From positions 98,241,654-98,305,653 of the forward strand of contig NC_061115.1 of the NCBI RefSeq assembly GCF_002878395.1: a stretch of 64,000 bases of DNA. Reading direction: 5' to 3'. The notes beneath the pieces were generated by a model. That model was not told where the DNA came from and ran no database searches. It saw nothing but the letters and a program-made list of their open reading frames with translations. Below are positions 1 through 11,531 of this stretch, piece by piece. This DNA is from Capsicum annuum (taxonomy: Eukaryota; Streptophyta; Magnoliopsida; Solanales; Solanaceae). Both the position numbers and the translations under genes were made by a program. Each line of letters begins with the position of its first letter. Positions within the stretch are counted from its first letter, which is position 1.

Positions 1-17
1 ACTTATTCATACCAAAA

Positions 18-165
18 TATATAACAACAACAAAAACAACAACAACAACAAACCCAGTGTATTCCCACATAGTGGGGTCTGGGGAGGGTAAGATGTACGC
101 AGTCTATACCACTACCTCCGGAGAAGTAGCAAGGCTGTTTCTGATAGACCCCCGGCTCAAGACAA
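18..165 (-). mobile_element. Au-like SINE
   Basis: Non-autonomous tRNA-derived retroposon. Read on the minus strand, it starts with a CTTGAGCCGGGGGTC head around 161-147, passes through a GGTAGTGGTATAGACTGCGT stretch and CTTACCCTCCCCAGACCCC, and ends in a (TTG)n tail (about 48-24). This order and wording match the Au SINE known from Solanaceae and grasses. It codes for nothing. It sits downstream of the protease remnant of the neighbouring minus-strand element, so it probably inserted into or beside that relic. Exact ends and the target duplication were not resolved. Confidence 0.75.
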
Positions 166-329
166 AGAATAGTAATCAAATCCGCAAAAAAGTACATAAC
201 ACGATGAGAAGACCTAAATACATCACCCACAAGGAATAGCAACCAAATAATAATGCACCATCGCAATACAGTATGCAACAAGGTAACATACCAAGAATAA
301 TATACCCACCAAGCTATGCCCTACCCTAC
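166..329. other. Unassigned spacer next to SINE
   Basis: AT-rich sequence between the SINE head and the protease remnant. It is probably the continuation of the decayed minus-strand Ty3 element, but I see no motif that proves it. Confidence 0.3.
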
Positions 330-620
330 CGACCCAAACTGACACTAGCCTTCTATCCTAATATATAATATCTAGAATAATCAAATCTATCCCATGATAT
401 ACTTTAAATGAGTCACAACAAAAGGATTGGTACACCTAATCCACTACTAAAGAATCACCTGCTGGGTAGTAAAATAAATAGACGTTGGGAGAAACCCACG
501 AATCATACTAAGGTCCATTGTAGAATACATAGTCTCATAGGAGAATGTGGATCCACCATCAAATAATATTGAGATAAATCAAAAGTATACCAAAACCATA
601 CCTATGACCACTATAACAGA
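330..620 (-). pseudogene. Ty3/gypsy aspartic protease remnant
   Basis: Remnant of the retropepsin-type protease that would process a Gag-Pol polyprotein. On the minus strand the segment around 565-536 reads LFDGGSTFSY, the active-site neighbourhood of plant Ty3 proteases (D-x-G-S-T with the aspartate codon at 560-558). Downstream the text still resembles the region that follows the active site in this family, but stops and frame changes break it and no open frame spans the domain. Upstream on the same strand is decayed gag/leader sequence and then an LTR at 1785-4849, giving the expected LTR-gag-protease order. The rest of pol would lie left of the window. The assignment rests on one good motif. 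Confidence 0.55.
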
Positions 621-1784
621 GGCTTCTACCTTGTGTCCACCTAAAGGCACATAATATTAAGCACCAACACTCCCTTTTCCTACTGTTAGTACATCTCTAT
701 GTCTATGCTATTGGCAAAATTTTCTATAATTTTTAAGATCCCCATATGTAAAATAACTCAAATGAGTAAAAGTCTGCTAAACTAAATCTGATGGGTTCAA
801 ATGGCTACCACAGCCCAGTAACCTCTAAGGGGAACCAAGAGAAGTCCAGCCTACACCATATATGTCAACACCACTATCAAGTATATAAGAACTCTTCCCT
901 GCACAACCATTATTCTTTGCAAAAACTCTTGGAAAATTGATCCTAAGAGAGAACAGGTGACCCATGTTGCCTATCCTCAACAAAATTCCTACACGACTAT
1001 CTAGATGGTCCAAATAACTGAAAATCAATAAAATCAACCCCAATAGAGTTTACCAAGCCTACAATTTACACCTATCATGGATACTAACCAAGAACTCATA
1101 AACATCAATATTAAACTAGGGTACCCATTAAACTTCAGAGGATTTATTCTTATGAACTACACAAACCTCTTCTATCCTTCACAAACATAGTGGGTTAAGT
1201 CCTTGGATGTGGAACTACACCTAGAAGTATTGCATCAATACTAGAACAATCTTTAGTAGTAGCCAAATATGTGTCTAGAGTTTGAAACCCTATACTAGTA
1301 TGCTGAATTAAAGAACAAGCCATCCCTTTAAGGAAACACAACTCTCATACCAAAAAATCCTCGAATGTAGGTATATAAATGAAAATACATGGTGTTTGTA
1401 CTAGTATTAACCCTTCTGTCTTAATAGATCCATCATCACGAATAATTTTTGAACCTGAGGAGACAACCCTAACATGACCTCTAGCTAGTTTACTGCTCTG
1501 TCCAACCTCTGTCTTGACCTCTTCTGCTGTCATGTACCAAAGGAATGAGATCTAAGTCTCTATTTAAAGTAAAATATTTCCTCACCATCTGTGAGTGAAT
1601 GAATAAGAGATTTTTGAGTTGCATTAGACTGTGACTACACGACACAAAATGAGCAAATAGATTTCTTCGAAAGTCCTGTAATCTCTGAAAGACTAATATT
1701 AGGCACATCCGCATCAATCTAGAGGATATAATTGTCTTGGCTTGTATTTATGAAACCTATGAACCTAGGATTATAGTACAAACT
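621..1784 (-). pseudogene. Decayed gag/leader of minus-strand Ty3 element
   Basis: This stretch lies between the protease remnant and the LTR that begins at 1785, where gag and the untranslated leader of a Ty3 element should be. The longest open stretches on the minus strand (1533-1345 and 1717-1490) have no convincing gag domain and no zinc knuckle could be read. The bases just before the LTR (about 1769-1784) are at best a very degenerate primer-binding site. The call comes from position and orientation only; most of this sequence shows nothing recognisable. Confidence 0.35.
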
Positions 1785-2499
1785 TTTTACGATTCAAAAT
1801 TAAGACCGTGATGGCACTTGTCACCCTTTGGTATAGGTAAGCCTATACCAACCCAAAATAAGTGTAGAAGTAAAATAAAAGTTAAAGAAGTAAGAACTAG
1901 AAATAATCCCTAAATGACATAAGAAAGAGGTATAGTATCAACATTATATCACAGGTCTGGTTATCACTAGTAAAAACCTATAATACAAAATATAAGGAAA
2001 TAATTTGAAGTGTCTCAAATGCAAATAAGCATAAGATAAATAACAAGAGATTAGGGGTAAGATCTGAGATCCAATAATTGCTACCCCAATTGTTAGAAAT
2101 AGACATTGAGAATCGTGATCAATGCTCCAGACTGTCTGCTCAGTACCTTCACATAGGGTGTAGAAACTAAAAGCATGGATGAGTACAAAAAATATGTACT
2201 CAACAAGCATCATCGACAATCCACCCTAATATAATGTGATGGTGAGGACCATTACACCAACCATCCAAATCAACCAAAAACCCTACACTTAAGAGAAACC
2301 ACCAAGCCTAAAAATACTAACATTTAAAAAAATTGCCAGTCTAATTCAAGTAAGTCAGACATGTATAAGGTTATAATCAATAATAGTAGCCTAATTCATA
2401 TTAGGAAATACCTTTGCCAATATAGAATTATACTCACACCAACCGATCATAAAAAATGAGATAAGAAAAGTACTTAGAATGCAACCAAATAGACAACTA

Positions 2500-2580
2500 T
2501 GATAATAATGATGCATCAGATGAGTACAATAATGATGATGCATCAGATGAGTATGATAATAATGATGCATGAGATGAGTA
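2500..2580. repeat. 27-bp tandem repeat, three units
   Basis: Three consecutive 27-bp units (2500-2526, 2527-2553, 2554-2580), each built on GATAATAATGATGCATCAGA followed by TGAGTA, with a few substitutions. The period is a multiple of three and produces a spurious histidine-rich frame on the minus strand. The repeat lies inside the LTR at 1785-4849. Confidence 0.85.
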
Positions 2581-3743
2581 AGATGGATGTCCATCTCACT
2601 GGATACGCCTTTTAGCCTAAGCTCTAATAGAGGATCCATGTGGGGTCCGTAACCCATATACTAATCAAATCTCAATATTTAACTTTGTCAACACATTCAT
2701 CAATTAAGTCATTTCAAAATCTCATATAATAGATCTTAGAGTCTCTATCAACCAAGGTACTGTGAACTGACTCATTTTCTTTCACAAAGAAATTTGAGCT
2801 TATCATAAATAGTAGTTACATGAAGCAAGAGATGAATGAGTATGCATGTTCATGGGAAAACTCAATAATAATAAAAAATAGCTTAATAATAGTGTGCACG
2901 AACCAAAACTTTCCTAATCTCAGTAAATCATGATATAAACCCCCACATGGGTAACACAATAATACAATCAACTTAAAGTATGGACAAAGTCCCTACAAGA
3001 CCCCCACTACCATCACAAGAATAATAATAACCAATTAAGATAATGATATGGTTGATACAAGCCCCACACGAGCATCACACTAACAATAGTTTCCTAAATT
3101 AATAAATAGATTCATCCAAGCCCCCATACAGGCATCAGAATAATAGTAATTAACTTAAATAATGTAAGCATTGAGAATTCACCAACCCATTCATATTTTA
3201 CATGATAAGATGACTACCCTTTTCCCAATTATAAAACATTTAGATTCAACTTTTAAAAAGGGAAATATACACATCAATAAGTATGTTTAGAAGTTTACTT
3301 TCATACTCGATAGGGAACCATGCAATCCTATTTTTAACTTTCTTAATTTTAGCCACGGTCTATTTATGCCCTAAGTAATTACTAAACCCAACTTTCAATC
3401 AACTTACACTAATCACGAATTCAAATCCCCAAGTAGTTACTCAATGTCAACTTATCATGATTAAAAGTCATTTTCAATAAAATTTACCATAATCATATAA
3501 AAAAATAGAGAAAATAGTCAAGGTGCATTAGTTTATCACTTTTTGTCCTTTAATAAACAATATTACCCATATTTATGTTTATTCTCTTTGATATAGGGAC
3601 CCCTAAATCCCCTAAACAAACATCTAGCATATAGCACATAAACACCTCATAAAAGAATCAAGGTAAATCTTAACTTGCCTTAAAGAAGACCTTTAAAGCT
3701 AAACAATTACCCAGAGAATCAGATGAAAGCTCTAGCCTCTCAA

Positions 3744-3765
3744 ATATATATATATATATATATAT
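3744..3765. repeat. (AT)11 microsatellite
   Basis: An uninterrupted run of eleven AT dinucleotides inside the LTR at 1785-4849. Such arrays are usually length-polymorphic. Confidence 0.95.
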
Positions 3766-4849
3766 CAACAATACCCATGCTAATTTATTTTGATTCTGGA
3801 TCCATAACATAGTCCAAAAATAAACTCCAGGAATAAAAAGGTAATTCTAGAATTTTAGTAGAAAATAGGCATAGTTTAAGAGTTATAAATCTAAAATTTC
3901 ATAAAAATAAAGTTGAAATCGAGTTAGAAATCATTAAAACCCAATTTTAACTATACCAGTAAATCCCAAAATTTCAAGTTTAAAAACCATAATTTGATGA
4001 TGATTTAACACTTTAATCAATGGGTAACCATAAAAAAAAGTTTTAAAAACTCACCCGAGTTTCAAATATTGAAAACCCATAAGAAATCTCTTCAATTTGA
4101 GCTCCTAATCTCTAAAAATTGTGAAAATGGGGTTTTACATCAAAATTGGCATTTTAAAAGACTGCCAAATAATTATCTTTTGTAATGCAGTCCTCACCCT
4201 TATGATCGAAAAGAATAGTCCACCACAAACTAGATCGACCTAATATCTCATTGCATTTGAGGTCCTATACATAATGTTTCTGATGTTCAAGATATTAGTA
4301 AATCACAATCACGATAAGGAGCTTGATTGCAGTGAACACAATCTTTCACCAACAGCTGAACCATACCCAAAAGTCCCCCGATGAACTCTAAAAATAGGTT
4401 TAGAATCCCATAAAAAAATAAACTGACTTAGGCTACTAGGATAATTTCAACACCCCAGACTCAACGAGATAGTTAGAATTTATAACATAGGTTGTTATCA
4501 ATAAGTTTCACTGAAAAACCACTTTAGGCCAATGAACTAGTTTCTCCCTTTATACTAAAATCATAATGGATCCTCAAAACCTGAACCAATCATGCTACTA
4601 ATAAAAAATTAAAATTTTAGTGCTAATGAAAGAGATAGGATTTTCATATCAGATATCATAATGCTAACTAAAGCCAATTATATCAACGCAAAGACCCTAA
4701 AAAACCAAGGCTCACATAAAACTCTTTAATCACATCAGTATCTATGCCTTCCACTTTCGTAACTAATAAATGATTTAAAGTAATAATGAGGAGGGGTAAA
4801 ATGGTCAGTGCATATGCAAATTCTTAAAAACACCACGAGGGTTGTTATA

Positions 4850-4967
4850 CTCACCATTACGATTTCAATATAGGATGAACATATATATGTTTTGAAAAGA
4901 TTATTTAACACTTAGAAGGGTATATGTTCAGATAACATAAGCCTCAAAATTATGTTTTCCATTATGG
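4850..4967. other. Flank between LTR end and composite insertion
   Basis: About 120 bp of AT-rich DNA without a recognisable feature. It was once contiguous with the sequence starting at 18577, before the composite at 4973-18571 inserted. Confidence 0.5.
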
Positions 4968-4972
4968 GATAG
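4968..4972. repeat. Target site duplication GATAG, left copy
   Basis: The five bases GATAG directly precede the TGTAA start of the first LTR and reappear directly after the TTACA end of the third LTR at 18572-18576. This is the 5-bp duplication expected of Ty3 integrase. Confidence 0.85.
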
Positions 4973-5759
4973 TGTAACGCCCCAATTTTCTGAACTGAAA
5001 TGCTACACGGTGCTCATGACTCTGAAGGACCACAAGATAACCCATGACTAGTATCCGTACCTGTACACTACATAATATATGATTATAAATATAGAAAATA
5101 TAAACTAAAAGGACATAAGGTTCAATACTGAACATAATATGAATAATAACAACGTCTAAATAAAGTGGTATAACAATACCAAAAAAAACAAAAATACTAA
5201 AATCTGAATCTAGTCTGTAATCTAGTTTGAAAGCCTCTAACTATCTGAAGTAGGAAGTGGAAGGAACATATCTCCAACTAACTCCGGACTATTAAAGCCA
5301 AAATGAAATACTGAAGTAATAAAGTAGTAAACATGTCATTGAATAATGAGGACTCACTGCTAACTCTGAATTCTAAAAACTGAAATGCTACTGCAGCTCT
5401 AGAATTCATGCCTCTGAACCTATGGCATAAAATAAAACACCATAGCACGAATGCGTCAGTACAACTGAATGTACTAAGTATACAAGTGAGGTAGGCTAAA
5501 TGCAAAGGGTTTATATGCATGAACAATACTAACTGTTATGAATGTGAGAATACATACATACATAACTATAATTAAAATCATGGTGATACTGACTACTGAG
5601 TTTGAATGCTGGCAACATGAGTGTACTGACACTGAGATACTGAATGACTGAGTTGATCGGCATAACCAATGTAACTGATACTAAGTGACTGTATCTGACA
5701 GTTTAAGTTCTGATGGAACTATCTGAGTTTCATTCCGTATAGAGTAACTAAATCTGACA

Positions 5760-6300
5760 TCAGTTCTATCTAGCGGGTGATCTCTAAGTATAATGATAAT
5801 AAAGATGATTTAACTTAGTCTAAGATCAGTTTTACCTAGCGGGTGATCTCTAAATATGATGATACTGATACTGATTGACCATAGTTGAGGTTAATTCTAT
5901 CTTGTAGGTGATCCTAAAGTCTATTGATAATGATAAGGATTGACTATATCTAATAGTTCAGATTCTGTAACTAAAATCGTGGGATGTATTTATGTAATCG
6001 ACATGCCCCTTTCTAACTAGTCTAGGGTCCAACCTAGAACCCCAGTTGGAAGGGTATCAGTACTGTGCCACTGGTAAAGACAACTATTGTAGAGTCAGTC
6101 CTAATCTAGCGGGTGACCCCTGGGATCAGTCCTATATATTTAAATGTGCTAACTGGTGATCCTTGAGTATGTCAGTCTAATCTAATGGATGATATCTCAG
6201 ATCTACGCTAGATACGAAGTTCTGGAACTTAGGGATTGCTTCTAGGGATCTCAGTCCTATCTAGCGGGTGAGTCCCCATCCCTAGGATTGCTCGGTGCTG
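5760..6300. repeat. Degenerate TAGCGGGTGATC repeat field, LTR A
   Basis: The phrase CAGTCCTATCTAGCGGGTGA, with variants, recurs roughly six to eight times at uneven spacing (for example near 5772, 5838, 6108, 6263). Some intervals keep the filler AATGATAATGATAAGGATTGAC. Corresponding fields occur at about 10810-11330 and 16315-16840. It looks like an old minisatellite that degenerated before the LTR copies separated. Confidence 0.7.
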
Positions 6301-6652
6301 AATCCTACTCCCAATTGAAAGACATTGAACTGATTAAATGAGTAGAAATGATTAACTAAGCTGAACTGATTAGCTGAATTGATACTAGTGGTATTGTTTA
6401 GCGGAGCTAAATTGGGTTTACTGAATTTCGTTGACTAACGAAATGTACTGATGTCTGAGGACTGACTAAGAGTACTGTAGTTACTGAGATTTTACTTGGA
6501 ATACTGAAATCACTGAGATTAATGAACTGCTAAGATTTCTGAGATTTCCTGATTCACATGGTTGACTGGGTTCTATGGATTATGGCTTGACTGAGAGTAT
6601 CATAAAACATGACATGGCTCTAGGCACACAACTAAATAGTCAGGTAAAAGTA

Positions 6653-6756
6653 CTCCCATAACTCGATGGAAGGAAACTGACAAAACATGACTTTGCTCTT
6701 CTTGCTCCCATGACTCAATGGAAGGAAACTGAGAAAACATGACTTTGCTCTTCTTG
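6653..6756. repeat. 52-bp tandem duplication in LTR A
   Basis: 6653-6704 and 6705-6756 are near-identical 52-bp units (both CTCCCAT...GACTTTGCTCTTCTTG). LTR B and LTR C have a single copy at this place, so the duplication arose after the LTRs separated. Confidence 0.9.
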
Positions 6757-8072
6757 AACCCATGACCAATATTCATAATTCAAAATACCATAAGTTAGGG
6801 ATTTCATACTACACATAGTTCTTAAAGTCTTATTCATGGAAGGGAATGCACATAACAACATGCCATAAGCCCATCAATCTGGTTTCATGAACATTCCATC
6901 AATAATAATGATGCATAAAAATATCATAGATATCATTATTTTCATAAGGGTGTAGCATGCATTTGTCATTTAGGTCACAGTTCAACTATAATACATGACT
7001 TCTAGTGTTTTAGGCATTTTATCGAACACCTTACATACACACTTTGTGGTATAGGTGTATTCATCAATTTAACAATCTTGAGCCACCCAAACTCATGGAT
7101 TTCAACTAACATGCTCACCTACTTCCTGAAAATGCATTAAGATACCATCTTGAAAATCTAATAACAACCATCAACATGAATATGATCACACCATAACAAG
7201 AAATTCACAATTTATTTTTTAAAACTTTATTCTTGGACTCCATGGATGAAAAGGATCCATGGATGAACACTACGCATACCTTAGGGATTGAATCTTGAAA
7301 TAAAATTGACCTTTATTGAATGTTCTTGGATTGGAAATCTTAATTCTTGAATATCTTGTGGAGAGTGTGATGGGATCTTGAAGTTAATTGAGAAGATACC
7401 CTAAGTTTGTTCTTGGGAACAAAGAGGGATAAGAGCTTTTAAAACTAAATACCAATAGCTACATACGTGTTTTTGGTGTTTTATGTTGTGGGGGTAAGGT
7501 ATAGGGTGAGGGAAAAAGATTAAAATACCCCTACGAGATTACTTCCCAGCTGCTGAAATTATCAGCTGACAACCAAGGCTGATAAGCCGTTAGTTCTGTG
7601 ATAGCCCATTAGCCCAGGTCGTCATCTAGGGGCTGGAATTGATGAGTTTCTATCTAAGCTTGACGACATGGCTGATAAGTCATAAGAAATGTGATAATCC
7701 GTTAGACAGGTCGTCACTCAGTTTCTAGGCTGACATGCTGGAGTAAAATGAGTATAGCTTTTTGCTTCGATATCGAATTCAGGTGAAATTGGTTTCGTTG
7801 GAAAGATAATTCAATTATCTATCAGTTGGTAGGTAATGAGATAAAAAATTAGTAGTATAACGAGATATATACTCATTTGAATCTGACTAAAATAATATCC
7901 TTCCCAAGAATTCAATTGGTAAGGAATATTTTAATTTGTTTGATAGCTGAGAGTTATTTGAACCCTTAATATACATATAACTTACTCACAAAACTATAAA
8001 AGAATCATAATATACTATTTATGAGCTTGGAACATGGTGCTAATAGTGGTTTGGATCTTTTGGGATATTACA

Positions 8073-8087
8073 ATATCTCCCTCTTCG
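8073..8087 (-). other. Polypurine tract of internal A
   Basis: On the minus strand CGAAGAGGGAGATAT abuts the TGTAATATCCC start of LTR A. A purine-rich tract here is where plus-strand DNA synthesis is primed in LTR retrotransposons. The equivalent at 13176-13190 is CCAAGGGGGAGATAT. Confidence 0.75.
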
Positions 8088-8938
8088 GAACATTTGCACT
8101 CGAATAAGACTGACTGAGAGGGGAGGATGATTGACCGAACATGAACTGAACATGAATAACTAAAACATGATCTCATGACGGAAGTGAATGATTAATTGAC
8201 TATATCATATTGAACATGCATATCTGATGCATGTGTAACTGATTCGTGAATGCATGGCTGAGGTTTCTGATAATTGAAGTTCTCGCAATGAGAATGCATA
8301 TCTAATGCATGATTATATAACTAAACTGGCACATGTATGCATGACTAAATATGTAATGGTACTTGATATAAAGTTTATGATGTAATCCTAAACAAGGAAC
8401 TAAATAAGTTTAAAGAGAAATGTTACCCTACATGGGAATGCTAATGAGGCCGAGAACATTTACTAAACATGCATGAGTGGAAACATTGCAACATAACTGA
8501 GTCTTGTATAGGCTATATGAACTGAACATCATGAACTGAAATGAGCTTCTGAATATATGGCTTATGGATGAGGTTGGGATTTTAAGGGTTAACTTATGAG
8601 TACCCTATACTCTAAACTAGATTCTTTATGCGAAGAAAAGCTGAATGAGTTAAGACATGAGAGTGTTAAGGGTTTATGGGGTATCGCCCTCTTGGGACAC
8701 TATGTACCTCTAAGAACACTCACCTTGCTGAGATACTGGGGTGATGCACAAGACACCTATGAACTAGATTATAACTGAACCTCGAGAGTTTGAAACTAAT
8801 GCATGATACATAAACTGAACTGCACTCGCAATTAATAGGATGTTCTACCTTGGAATAGTTACATTCCCTGAAACATCGGATAGCATGAATAGATGATAGG
8901 ATAAGAAAACAAACTATACCAATCTGACTGTTTGATTG
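8088..8938 (-). other. Non-coding 3' part of internal A
   Basis: Sequence between the end of gag and the polypurine tract. In an autonomous Ty3 element pol would sit here, but no protease, polymerase or integrase motif is readable in any frame. The matching part of internal B (13191-14040) aligns along its length, so the absence of pol predates the separation of the two internals. Confidence 0.7.
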
Positions 8939-9810
8939 CTAAACTGAATTACTGACTTTATTAGTTAACTCATGTTGAAAAATAAGCTCAAAGAGAGAAA
9001 GAGATCTAACAATACATACCATATGCAGAGAACGGTTACCACCTTGTGACTTAGGTTGAATAAAACTGAAACTACCTGTCCTTTCTCTCTTACTCTGTCT
9101 CTCTTTCATCCTAATCTTCTGTTCCTCTATGTATTGAGCATGAGTCATAATCCTGGATAAAGTCATATTACTATTCCACATCACAGACCTACACTCATTG
9201 ACCACACTATCATTCATCCCTGAGACAAAGTTATTCATCTTAGCTCTGCTGTCTGTAACCGCATGAGTGGCATATCTGGCTAACTGAGTAAACTTAAGAG
9301 AATACTCTTTCACCATCATATTGCCCTACCCGAGGTTGATGAACTCTAGCACCTTAGCTTCTCTAAGATCTAGCAGAAAGAATCTATTAAGGAAATCAGA
9401 GGCAAACTCCTCCCAATCTATAGAACCTGCATCATCTAACCTTTCTAACTTCCACTGTTTGTACTAAGTATGAGCCACATCCTGCAAATATATGTGTCTA
9501 ACTAACCACTCTCAACAGTATTCACTCTCATGACATCAGTAAATTTTTGAATCTAATAAATAAATTCTTGAGGGTCATTATCTATCTTAGACCCAAAGGA
9601 AAAAGGCGGATTAATTTGGGAGAAGTCCCGAATTCTAGCTGCAGCTGAATTGGACACTGGGTTGGCTAGAACGATAGCTGGTCATTCATGCTGGGCAGCG
9701 ACTAACTGAGCAAAAGTAGTGAATGTGGCCCTGAACTCTGCATGAGAAATATGTTCGCCCAAAGGATCTTTAGGCTGAGTGGCTGGCTGATTTCTTCTCT
9801 TGGGAAGCAT
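8939..9810 (-). pseudogene. gag: gag pseudogene, internal A
   Basis: Relic of the Ty3 capsid gene, starting at the ATG at 9810-9808. The N-terminal part reads MLPKRRNQPA, then SAAARIRDFSQINPPF, the conserved start region of gag in plant chromoviruses. The C-terminal capsid half (9319-8939) keeps MMVKEYSLKFTQLARYA, FVSGMND and MKERQSKRERTG. In-frame stops break the middle, for example after AAQHE and after EFIY. Compared with internal B, roughly 390 bp are missing after GGNRS, removing the linker and zinc-knuckle region and fusing gag to downstream sequence. It cannot make a complete Gag. Confidence 0.82.
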
Positions 9811-10034
9811 GTTCTGAAATCAAGAGGAGAAATGGAATTGACTGAGATATTAAATTGAGATTATGTTCATTGACATGATATAAATACTGAAAGAAGGGAA
9901 ATTATTCCTAAAACATCTTATAGCCTCTCGCACATAAATGTAGCACACAGCACACCAATGTACAAGAATCTACTAGATGCGGCTTTCAGAATTTCTAGGA
10001 CTCTAATCAAACTTAGGCGATCTAATACCAAGTT
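9811..10034 (-). other. Leader and decayed primer-binding site, internal A
   Basis: Untranslated leader between LTR B and gag. Positions 10030-10019 read TGGTATTAGATC on the minus strand, a decayed form of the initiator-methionine tRNA primer site that is intact at 15527-15516. Confidence 0.7.
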
Positions 10035-10809
10035 TTTAATACCCCAATTTTTTGAATCGGAATGCTACACAATGCTCTTAACTCTGAAGGACCACAAGCT
10101 AACCTATGACTGATATCTGTACTGGTACACTGCATAATGTATGACTATAAATATGGTAAACATGAACTGAAAGGCCATAAGGTTCAATACTAAACATAAT
10201 TTGAATAATAACAATGTCTAAATAAAGTGGTATAACTATACCAAAACAAAACTAAAATACTAAAATCTGAATCTAGTATGTAATTTAGTCTGAAAGCCTC
10301 TAACTATCTAAAGTACGGAGTGAAAGGAACATGTCTCCAACTCACTCCCGACAACTAAAAGCCAAATTAAAATACTAAAGTAATAAAGTAGTAACCATGT
10401 CCTCGGATAATGAGGACTTACTACTAACTTTGAATGCTGAAATCTGCAATGCTATTATTGCTCTAGAACTCGTGCCTCTAAACCTACAATATAAAACAAA
10501 ACACCATGGCATGAATACATCAGTACAATTGAATATATTGAGTATACGAGTGAGGTAAACTAAATGCAAAGGGTTTATATGTATGAACAATGCTGACTGA
10601 TATGAACATGAGAATTAAGTAATTATAACTGAACTCGTGGTGATACTGACTACTAAGTCTGAATGCTGACAACATGAGTTTTATCATACTGAGATACTGA
10701 ATGACTGAGTTGATCAGCATAACCAATGTAACTGATATTGAGCGACTATATCTGACAGTCTAAGTTCTGATGGAACTATCTGAGTTCCGTTCTATATGAA
10801 GCAACTGAA

Positions 10810-11330
10810 TCTTAGATCAATCCTGTCTAGCGGGTGATCTCTGAGTATAATGATAATAAAGATGATTTAAATTAGTCTAAGATTAGATCTACCTAGCGGA
10901 TGATCTCTAAATATGATTATACTGACACTAATTGACCATAGTTGAGATTAGTCCTATCTTGTAGGTGATACCAGAGTCTGTTGATAATGATAAAGATTGA
11001 CTGTATCAGACAGTTTGAATTCTGTAACTGAAACTGTAGGATGTATTCATATAATAGACATGCCCCTTTTTAGCTAGTCTAGGGTCCAACCAGTAACCCC
11101 AGTTGGAAGGGTGTCAGTGCCATGCCACTGGTAAAGACAACTATCATGGAGTCAGTCCTAATCTAGCAGGTGACACCTGGGATTAGTCCTATACATTTAA
11201 ATGTGCTAACGGGTGATCCCAGAGTATGTCAGTCCAATATAATTGGTGACATATCGTACCTACGCTAGATACAAAGTTCTGGAACTTAGGGATTGCTTCT
11301 AGGGATCTCAGTCCTATCTAGTGGGTGAGT
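10810..11330. repeat. Degenerate TAGCGGGTGATC repeat field, LTR B
   Basis: Counterpart of the field at 5760-6300, with the same phrase order and spacing but independent substitutions. Confidence 0.65.
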
Positions 11331-11436
11331 TCCTATCCATAGGATTGCTTCGTGCTGAATCCTACTCCCATCTGAAAGACATTGAACTGATTAAATGAGT
11401 AGAACTGATTGACTAAATTGAACTGACTAGCTAAAT

Positions 11437-11531
11437 CTCTTCTATTCTGGTTCATGGTTTCTCTTGGCCATATGGTTCATCCGGGGGAGAGATTGAGCTT
11501 CCTTTTTTATCCCCCATGTCGCCACACGGGG
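11437..11531. mobile_element. 95-bp insertion unique to LTR B
   Basis: LTRs A and C run directly from CTAA(A)TTGATACTAG, while LTR B has 95 extra bases between AAT (11434-11436) and a second AAT (11532-11534). The insert is more GC-rich than its surroundings, with CCGGGGGAGAGA and CGCCACACGGGG. No clear terminal inverted repeat, tail or coding potential is visible. The 3-bp direct repeat could be a short target duplication or chance. Confidence 0.6.

Larger units (their letters stand above)
1785..4849 (-). mobile_element. LTR of minus-strand Ty3 element (5' LTR)
   Basis: The left end (TTTTACGATTC...GTGATGGCAC) aligns with the left ends of the LTRs at 33888 and 63571. The text near 2195-2215 (tgtactcaacaagcatcatc) matches the equivalent position in the LTR at 33888. 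The right end resembles the LTR end at 59214: both have GAGGAGGGGTAAAATGGTC about 40-80 bases before the terminus, and this one finishes in GTTATA. Length is about 3.07 kb. It is the upstream LTR of the protease relic to its left. Ends are estimated to within a few bases, because terminal nucleotides have drifted from TG...CA. Confidence 0.5.
4973..8072 (-). mobile_element. LTR A of composite (downstream LTR)
   Basis: A 3100-bp LTR with near-perfect inverted ends TGTAA...TTACA. It aligns along its whole length with LTR B (10035-13175) and LTR C (15531-18571). On the minus strand it is the last LTR, preceded by a purine-rich tract (8087-8073). Landmarks shared by all three copies are a degenerate TAGCGGGTGATC repeat field, a GCTGATAAGCCGT word island (about 7540-7740) and terminal GGG(A/G)TATTA. 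Unique to this copy is a 52-bp tandem duplication at 6653-6756. Confidence 0.88.

Noticed and set aside
2391..2657. Histidine-rich minus-strand frame
   Set aside because: The histidines come from the 27-bp tandem repeat inside an LTR.
5760..6300. Possible CRISPR-like array of spaced repeats
   Set aside because: The units are degenerate, unevenly spaced and lie within an LTR of a plant genome; they are a decayed minisatellite.
8596..8778. 60-codon plus-strand frame in internal A
   Set aside because: It is antisense to the element, broken by substitutions in the homologous stretch near 13700, and has no similarity I recognise.
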